A program made the translations under genes and the position numbers. A DNA stretch of 6,650 bases from Planctomycetota bacterium. GTDB lineage: Bacteria > Planctomycetota > J058 > JARGOJ01. Under the pieces are notes generated by a model. That model did not search any database. It was not told the DNA's origin and saw nothing but the letters and a program-made list of their open reading frames with translations. Location of the stretch: NCBI GenBank assembly GCA_029210225.1, contig JARGOJ010000041.1:1-6650 (forward strand), given 5' to 3'. This document shows positions 1 through 4,386 of this stretch, piece by piece (position 1 is the stretch's first letter; each line of letters starts with the position of its first letter).

Positions 1-982
1 TATGAATGACTGTTTCAGCTTGCTCTGTCGCGTATTTGAAGGCGATGGCCCAGCGCGGCGCTTTGGCTGTTCGACCGAGCTTTGTTTGCTGAGCATAATT
101 GTCGACGCGAATCACGACGCCGTCAGTGTCGTAATCTAAGGTTCGACGAGTCTTCTCAAAATCGGTGAGGTAGGTCATCACTTCGTCGACAGTATTGCAG
201 ACCTTTGAGAGAGGGCTTTGAGGCAATCCCCAGGCGGTCGCCGACTTCACAAAATCGGTGTGAGTATCCCAAGAGGCGCCTTTTATCTCGCCGGTGCCGT
301 GCATAGAGAACGAGAGTTTTCGGGCTGCGACAACTTTACTGTCCAAGCTCTTCAGGGTTCCAGCCGTGAGATTCCGAGGGTTTTTGTAGAGGTCACCGCC
401 CTCTTTAGCGATCTGCTCATTAATGCCCTTGAAGACACCGTGAGCCATGTAGACCTCTCCACGAACCTCAAGAACATCGGGGATGGGATTCTTAGCAGTG
501 CCTTTCAGAGTCAGGGGAACTGAGCCCACGGTCCTCAGGTTGTTGGTAATGTCGTCGCCCTGCACTCCGTCGCCCCGAGTCACGCCGAGCACGAACTTGC
601 CTTTTTCGTAGCGGAGTCCGGCGGCGACGCCATCAAGTTTTGGATCGACATAGAATCGAAATTTTTGACCGGGGAGGATTTTCCCAATGCGGGTCAACCA
701 GTCTTTGATGTCCTTGGCGTTGTAGGACTTATCGACGCTGAGCATGGCGACGTTGTGTTTAACAGTCTTGAAGTTATCAAGGACCGAGCCCCCGACTCTT
801 CGGGTCGGGCTGTTTGGGTCGTCGTATTCGGGGTATTTGTCTTCGAGTTCCTGAAGGCGATCGAGCATGCGATCAAATTGTTGATCGGTGATCTCAGATT
901 GACCGAGCACATAATAGAGATGATTGTGGTGATTCACTTGCTCTCGGAGTGAAAGGATTTCTTGCTCGATTTTCGCTGTCAC
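1..982 (-). CDS. ligA: NAD-dependent DNA ligase LigA, N-terminal 327 residues (runs off left edge)
   Basis: LigA seals nicks in duplex DNA using NAD+ as AMP donor, in replication and repair in the cytoplasm. Translating the minus strand from GTG at 982 gives an unbroken frame. It holds domain Ia (HHNHLYYVL near residue 20, FDR at 36-38, SPTRRVGG near 60) and the adenylation domain: HNVAMLS, then KLDG with the AMP-accepting Lys115, TRGDGVQGDDITNNLRT, LEVRGEVY (172-179), NPRNLTAGTLKSLD, TDGVVIRV and APRWAIAFKY (Lys316). The OB fold, zinc finger, HhH and BRCT parts lie beyond the window. The GTG start fits the short leader usual in the family and has GGGGGA 7 nt upstream (990-995). Oddities against E. 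coli LigA: Asp113 stands where Glu113 is, and Arg292 where Lys290 is; Tyr24 and Phe36 replace His23 and Tyr35, milder changes. The upstream gene fadE is separated by a terminator, so ligA is probably transcribed on its own. Identity is secure; only the exact start could move (an in-frame TTG lies 15 nt upstream). Confidence 0.96.
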   Translation of the reverse strand, partial: MTAKIEQEILSLREQVNHHNHLYYVLGQSEITDQQFDRMLDRLQELEDKYPEYDDPNSPTRRVGGSVLDNFKTVKHNVAMLSVDKSYNAKDIKDWLTRIGKILPGQKFRFYVDPKLDGVAAGLRYEKGKFVLGVTRGDGVQGDDITNNLRTVGSVPLTLKGTAKNPIPDVLEVRGEVYMAHGVFKGINEQIAKEGGDLYKNPRNLTAGTLKSLDSKVVAARKLSFSMHGTGEIKGASWDTHTDFVKSATAWGLPQSPLSKVCNTVDEVMTYLTDFEKTRRTLDYDTDGVVIRVDNYAQQTKLGRTAKAPRWAIAFKYATEQAETVIH

Positions 983-1039
983 GCTGGATTCCCCCAAATT
1001 TCGTTCGAATGACAAAGCCCCATGGGATTTGAACGCTTC

Positions 1040-1068
1040 ATTCTGCCGTTATTGTCTGTTCATTTCAA
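1040..1068 (-). promoter_or_regulatory. candidate sigma70-type promoter for ligA
   Basis: Read on the minus strand, TTGAAA (1068-1063, five of six matches to TTGACA) is followed after exactly 17 bases by CAGAAT (1045-1040, four of six to TATAAT). It would start transcription near 1033 and give a leader of about 50 nt before the ligA GTG. It lies downstream of the fadE terminator, where a ligA promoter is needed. The match is moderate and no experimental data support it. Confidence 0.35.
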
Positions 1069-1092
1069 AGGGCCAAAACCCTTTTTGTTTTT
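1067..1092 (+). terminator. small hairpin with T-run, terminator-like on plus strand
   Basis: AAAGGG (1067-1072) and CCCTTT (1079-1084) form a 6-bp perfect stem around a 6-nt loop, followed on the plus strand by TTGTTTTT (1085-1092). The shape is that of a weak intrinsic terminator, but only three pairs are G-C and no plus-strand gene reads into it. One arm overlaps the proposed ligA -35 box. It could stop antisense transcription towards fadE or be chance. Confidence 0.25.
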
Positions 1093-1110
1093 ATAGAAAT
1101 GTTCGGGTTT

Positions 1111-1158
1111 AAAAATCGAGCACCCCAATTCAGAAAAAAAATTCTAAATCGGGGTGCT
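1111..1158 (-). terminator. intrinsic terminator of the tetR-fadE operon
   Basis: Arms 1119-1130 and 1147-1158 are complementary over 12 bp. The core is AGCACCCC against GGGGTGCT, and the one non-Watson-Crick position is a G-U wobble in the minus-strand RNA but an A-C mismatch in the plus-strand RNA. Past one mismatch, AGAA (1132-1135) and TTCT (1142-1145) extend the stem to a 6-nt loop. On the minus strand the hairpin is followed after three bases by TTTTT (1115-1111). There is no T-run on the other side, so it acts on minus-strand transcripts. It starts 32 bp after the fadE stop codon and separates fadE from ligA. Confidence 0.85.
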
Positions 1159-1190
1159 ATGAAGCTATGAAACTAGGAGAAAGCGAGAGA

Positions 1191-3455
1191 TCAGGCGCCT
1201 GCGACGGCCAATTCTTGACTCTCAGTTTCTTTACTTTCCTTCGGACGAGAAAAGTACTCCTCCGGGCTGAAATCGTCGACAGCTAAGACTTCATCCCTGG
1301 CCGCTTCGGTGTCTCGAATCAATTGAGCTTGCTCGGCGGTGATAATCTTCTTTTCCAGAGCGATATCGAGGAGATCGAGGAGAGGCTTTTTGGGGAGTTC
1401 GCGGGCCCGGACGGCTTTTTTAATGGCCTTCACGAGCGGGAGACTCTTGTGGTGAAGATTGAAAGCGCGCTCAATGATGGCCAGGGGCTCTTGGTCGTCC
1501 GCTGGGACCCAGGTATTCCAAGTGAGGCGATCCCGCTGTTCGCTGGGAGTGAGCAAGATCTTTGCAAGCTTCTCACCGAGCTTATCACTGGGAGGCTTGG
1601 CGATAGGATTCAATCGCATGATGGTGCTTCCAACAAAGCGAATCAGACCCCCAATGATTGGGAACTCGAAGTTCTGAAAGATACCCTCAAAACCCTGCTG
1701 TATGTTGTATAGAGAGGTTTGCATGGAGTAGTCGAGCAGAGGAATATCCTCTTTGCGACAACCTTCTGCGTCATAGCGACGTAGGGTCGCGGAGCCGAGA
1801 TACATCCAGGAGAGAACATCGGCGAAGCGCCCGGCGATTTTGCCTTTTTGCTTCAGGCGAGGTCCAAGCCCGGCGACGACCAAGTCGGCCATGAGCGCGT
1901 AGAGGGCTGAGGCCCACTTAAGCTTCTTCGCGTATTTCACTGTGGGTCCAGTGAAGGGACCCGCGAGGGCCACGGAGCCCCGAGTCAGGGTATAGAGAAC
2001 CGTTAAGAAGAAGTTGCGTGTGACATGGGCAATATGACCGAGCAGTGCGTTTCTAAAGCCTTTCACATCGTCATTCTCAAGCGCGGTCACTTCGGCTTGC
2101 ATATAGGGGTGGCAGCGAAGCGCGCCCTGACCAAAGATAATCAGCGTCCGAGTAAGAATGTTCGCGCCCTCAACAGTGATGGCGATGGGCGCGGAGGTAT
2201 AACCGTCGGCGAGGAGATTTCGGGGTCCCCGAGAGATTCCTTTGCCGCCAACAATGTCCATGCCGTCGTTGACCGTCTGGCGCACGAGCTCCGTCTGCTG
2301 GTATTTCGCAATGGCTGACACAACAGAGGGCTTATTCCCGCTATCCACGGCACCGCAAGTAAAGATTCGAGCCGCTTCCATGATGTAAGCGTTGCCAGCG
2401 ATGCGAGCGAGGGGTTCTTGAATCCCTTCAAACTGACCGATAGACATACCAAATTGTTGGCGAAGCGCGGCGTAGGCGCCGACGTTTCGAGCCACGGCTT
2501 TCGCCCCTGCGGCTGCGCCTGCAGGAAGGGAGATGGCGCGCCCTGCGGAGAGGGCCTCCATGAGCATGCGCCAGCCTTTGCCAGCCCAGTCCAATCCGCC
2601 AATGATATGTGACTCCGCGTCGATCACGACGTCCACGCCCTTCGTTGGGCCGTTGGGAAATGGAACTCCCATTGGATCATGGCGACGACCTACTTCAACT
2701 CCTTCGAGCTTGGTAGAGACGAGAGCGCAAGTGATTCCGATGTCTTCGCCTTTGCCGAGGAAATTCTCGGGGTCGTAAAGGCGGAAGGCGAGGCCGAGCA
2801 GAGTTGAGATCGGCGCGAGGGTGATGTAGCGCTTGCTCCAGTTCAGACGGATCTTTAGCTTCCCGGCGCTGTCCTTAAACAAGGTGCCTGAGGACGTCAA
2901 AGATCCAGCGTCCGAGCCGGCTTTGGGCTCGGTCAGCGCAAAGGCTGGCATTTCGTCGCCAGAGGCCAGGCGAGGGAGGTAAAACTCTTTTTGGGTCGGG
3001 GTGCCATAGTGAGTCAGCAACTCCCCAGGACCGATTGAGTTGGGAATGAGCACCACGGAGTTCAGAGTCATGGAATGAGTGTTGAGCTTGCCGATCACGG
3101 CGCTTGACGCCAAGGCGCTGAAGCCGTGTCCGCCGTGTTCTTTGGGAATCATGAGGCCGAAGAAGCGGTGTTTCTTAAGGAAGTCCCAGACATAATCGGG
3201 AACCTCTTTTTGTTGCAAGATATCCCAGACCTTAACCATGTTGCAGACTTCTTCCACAGGTCCGTCGAGAAAGGCTTTCTCGTCTGCTGTGAGCTGTGGA
3301 TAGATTTCCTTCATGATTCGATGAAAGTCGGGGCGACCGCTGAACAACTCTCCCTCAACCCAGACGTTTCCCGCATTCAGGGCTTCTCGCTCTGTTTTTG
3401 AGATTTTAGGTAAGAGATTGTTCTTCTTAATCAGCTTGACCAAAAATGAAAACAT
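1191..3455 (-). CDS. fadE: FadE-type acyl-CoA dehydrogenase, 754 aa, without the usual membrane anchor
   Basis: This FAD enzyme catalyses the first step of beta-oxidation, acyl-CoA to trans-2-enoyl-CoA. Similarity to E. coli FadE, judged from memory of that protein, runs the whole length. The order is an N-terminal ACAD helical domain (DGPVEEVCNM near 64-73, KKHRFFGLMIPKEHGG 94-109, GPGELLTHYGT 142-152), the middle beta domain (FALTEPKAGSDAG 172-184, WSKRYITLAP 206-215, FPNGPTKG 266-273), the second helical domain (EEP-like QEPLARIAGNAY 346-357, MDIVGGKGI 399-407, VEGANILTR 428-436), and the bacterial FadE C-terminal domain (about 445-740; PSDKL, VDDFSPEEY near the end). By analogy with VLCAD-like enzymes Glu429 is the likely catalytic base. 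E. coli FadE has roughly 70 hydrophobic residues ahead of the SKTE motif; here only about 20 precede it, so the protein is probably soluble or only peripherally bound. ATG 3455 has a perfect AAGGAGG 7 nt upstream. It is co-transcribed with tetR, 13 bp downstream of it. Function is sure; chain-length preference cannot be read. Confidence 0.96.
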   Translation of the reverse strand: MFSFLVKLIKKNNLLPKISKTEREALNAGNVWVEGELFSGRPDFHRIMKEIYPQLTADEKAFLDGPVEEVCNMVKVWDILQQKEVPDYVWDFLKKHRFFGLMIPKEHGGHGFSALASSAVIGKLNTHSMTLNSVVLIPNSIGPGELLTHYGTPTQKEFYLPRLASGDEMPAFALTEPKAGSDAGSLTSSGTLFKDSAGKLKIRLNWSKRYITLAPISTLLGLAFRLYDPENFLGKGEDIGITCALVSTKLEGVEVGRRHDPMGVPFPNGPTKGVDVVIDAESHIIGGLDWAGKGWRMLMEALSAGRAISLPAGAAAGAKAVARNVGAYAALRQQFGMSIGQFEGIQEPLARIAGNAYIMEAARIFTCGAVDSGNKPSVVSAIAKYQQTELVRQTVNDGMDIVGGKGISRGPRNLLADGYTSAPIAITVEGANILTRTLIIFGQGALRCHPYMQAEVTALENDDVKGFRNALLGHIAHVTRNFFLTVLYTLTRGSVALAGPFTGPTVKYAKKLKWASALYALMADLVVAGLGPRLKQKGKIAGRFADVLSWMYLGSATLRRYDAEGCRKEDIPLLDYSMQTSLYNIQQGFEGIFQNFEFPIIGGLIRFVGSTIMRLNPIAKPPSDKLGEKLAKILLTPSEQRDRLTWNTWVPADDQEPLAIIERAFNLHHKSLPLVKAIKKAVRARELPKKPLLDLLDIALEKKIITAEQAQLIRDTEAARDEVLAVDDFSPEEYFSRPKESKETESQELAVAGA

Positions 3456-3462
3456 CTTGTTT

Positions 3463-3469
3463 CCTCCTT
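3463..3469 (-). promoter_or_regulatory. strong ribosome binding site of fadE, touching the tetR stop
   Basis: The minus strand reads TGAAGGAGG: the last A of the tetR stop codon (3471-3469) is the first base of AAGGAGG. Seven bases then separate it from the fadE ATG at 3455. This fixes the fadE start and implies that ribosomes finishing tetR can load directly on fadE, so the two genes belong to one operon. Confidence 0.9.
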
Positions 3470-4149
3470 CACACCGCGTCGTGGTGACCTAATTCGACGC
3501 GATGATCGCCTTTTACGATTGAACCTATGAACGCCCCGACAGAGCGTCGGATTGTTCGGATGACCAGGTCTCGGTATTCTTCACTGTTCGCGTCCATTTC
3601 GAGCACCGACGCGAGATAACTACGGCTCCCCACGAGGGTCAGAGTCGATGCGATAAACGACAGAATCGCCACGTCGAACTCCGGCACGATCGCCTCGGGA
3701 CCAAAGCGCTTCTCAACAAAAGTCCGAAGAGTGGAGACCAGTTGGCGCTGCGATTGAACAGCCCAATCTCGCCCCGCAAAGTCTTCCTCGAAGAACGAGA
3801 ACATCACAACTCGAACAACGTCCTTATTGAGAAAGAAGGGACCGAGGATCTCTACCCCAAGGTCGAAGCACTGTGAAATCGGCGTCGTTTTTGAACGAAG
3901 CACCCATTCCCGAAGACAGTCCTCAAAATCCATCTGGAGATCTTGAAGTATGCCGTTGAAGAGGTCTTGCTTGCTGCCCCAGTGATAGTAGAGCGTGGAC
4001 ACGTCGATGCCGACCTCTGCCGCGATCGACCGAGTCGTTGCGCCGTGGTAGCCGTTCTGGGCAAATATCCCTCGTGCAGCCCGCAGAATGCGGCCTTTGA
4101 GAGAGTCGGGCTTCTTTCGGGCAAGTTCTAGAGCCGTCACTATAAACAC
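3469..4149 (-). CDS. TetR-family transcriptional regulator of the fadE operon
   Basis: This is a helix-turn-helix repressor that probably controls its own operon. Numbered from the GTG at 4149 (about 226 aa, within the usual TetR size), the DNA-binding domain covers about residues 16-64: KGRILRAARGIFAQNGYHG, then TTRSIAAEVGIDVSTLYYHW as the helix-turn-helix, then GSKQDLFNGI. The remainder is a helical ligand and dimer domain with no signature I recognise. The frame stays open upstream to GTG 4254 and ATG 4248, giving up to 261 aa, but the extra 35 residues resemble nothing in TetR proteins. Their DNA holds a full promoter and dyad operator, and GGAGAG lies at 4165-4160 just before TTG 4152 and GTG 4149. 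I therefore prefer the short form; TTG 4152 has the better spacing, GTG the better codon. It lies immediately before fadE, so an acyl-CoA or fatty-acid effector is likely, as for PsrA and Bacillus FadR (inference). Family certain, start likely, effector a guess. Confidence 0.92.
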   Translation of the reverse strand: MFIVTALELARKKPDSLKGRILRAARGIFAQNGYHGATTRSIAAEVGIDVSTLYYHWGSKQDLFNGILQDLQMDFEDCLREWVLRSKTTPISQCFDLGVEILGPFFLNKDVVRVVMFSFFEEDFAGRDWAVQSQRQLVSTLRTFVEKRFGPEAIVPEFDVAILSFIASTLTLVGSRSYLASVLEMDANSEEYRDLVIRTIRRSVGAFIGSIVKGDHRVELGHHDAV

Positions 4150-4159
4150 CAAGCTAGAG

Positions 4160-4165
4160 CTCTCC
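4160..4165 (-). promoter_or_regulatory. ribosome binding site that favours the short TetR start
   Basis: GGAGAG on the minus strand lies 7 nt before TTG 4152 and 10 nt before GTG 4149, both in the TetR frame. The upstream candidates GTG 4254 and ATG 4248 have no purine-rich Shine-Dalgarno sequence in front of them (the bases just before are CTCTTAA and AAGTGCCT). This supports a start at 4149-4152. Confidence 0.6.
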
Positions 4166-4193
4166 AACGCTTGTTGGAAACGCTCGTTGGAAA
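4163..4193. promoter_or_regulatory. candidate TetR operator: dyad plus 13-bp tandem repeat
   Basis: TCCAAC (4163-4168) and GTTGGA (4173-4178) form a perfect 6-bp dyad around GCTT. CGCTTGTTGGAAA (4168-4180) is directly followed by CGCTCGTTGGAAA (4181-4193), the same 13 bases with one change. The cluster begins at the last base of the -10 box and covers the predicted transcription start near 4186, which is where a repressor would block the polymerase. A further CCAAC lies at 4232-4236, upstream of the -35. Operator function is inferred from position and symmetry. Confidence 0.6.
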
Positions 4194-4221
4194 ATATGAC
4201 GCATCCGAGAAGTTCTGTCAA
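4193..4221 (-). promoter_or_regulatory. strong candidate sigma70 promoter of tetR-fadE
   Basis: On the minus strand a perfect TTGACA (4221-4216) is followed after exactly 17 bases by CATATT (4198-4193, four of six to TATAAT). Transcription would begin near 4186, inside the candidate operator and about 35 nt before the TetR start at 4149-4152. It is the best promoter match I found in the window, and it lies inside the longest possible tetR frame. Confidence 0.6.
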
Positions 4222-4268
4222 GGAAAAGATGCCAACTCGATATTCCATAGGCACTTAAGAGCCCATGA

Positions 4269-4297
4269 TTTATGACGAGGCGCGTCAATTCTTTCAA
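4269..4297 (-). promoter_or_regulatory. weaker upstream promoter candidate for tetR
   Basis: TTGAAA (4297-4292) is followed, after 17 bases, by CATAAA (4274-4269) on the minus strand; matches to consensus are five and four of six. It would start near 4262 and would serve the long TetR form (GTG 4254 or ATG 4248) with almost no leader, or act as a second promoter for the short form. A near-palindrome centred on CTTAAG (4250-4263) covers its start site. It is weaker than the promoter at 4193-4221. Confidence 0.25.
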
Positions 4298-4386
4298 ATT
4301 TGCCGCGCTACTTTAGAATGGTGTCCCAGGCCCGACCTCAAGGGTTCTCGCCTGACCAATTCCTCTCCCTTTCCAAAGTAGTGGCT

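Noticed and set aside
218..952. Open frames on the plus strand (218-523, 665-952) and a minus-strand frame at 694-912
   Set aside because: All lie inside ligA in other frames. The minus frame from GTG 982 carries the DNA ligase motifs throughout, and these frames show no family resemblance.
1323..3401. Many open frames of 64-153 codons overlapping fadE on both strands, the longest at 2141-2602 minus
   Set aside because: FadE is intact and recognisable along its whole length, so these are shadows of its codons. None has a recognisable domain.
3852..4131. Open frames opposite or out of frame within tetR
   Set aside because: The helix-turn-helix domain is encoded by the minus frame ending at 3469; the others overlap it and make no sense as proteins.
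4250..4263. Near-palindrome GGCACTTAAGAGCC in the divergent intergenic region
   Set aside because: Twelve of 14 positions are symmetrical, but half of that comes from the CTTAAG core. It does not resemble the stronger dyad at 4163-4178, so it may be chance.
4291..4319. Possible plus-strand promoter for the kinase, with TAGAAT at 4314-4319
   Set aside because: The -10 box is good, but no hexamer 16-18 bases upstream matches TTGACA at more than three of six positions, so it is not supported alone.
4318..4386. Longer N-terminus for the kinase, starting at ATG 4318
   Set aside because: It is in frame and open, but it would put 23 unremarkable residues ahead of the zinc ribbon and has no Shine-Dalgarno sequence. 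ATG 4387 is simpler, though not proven.
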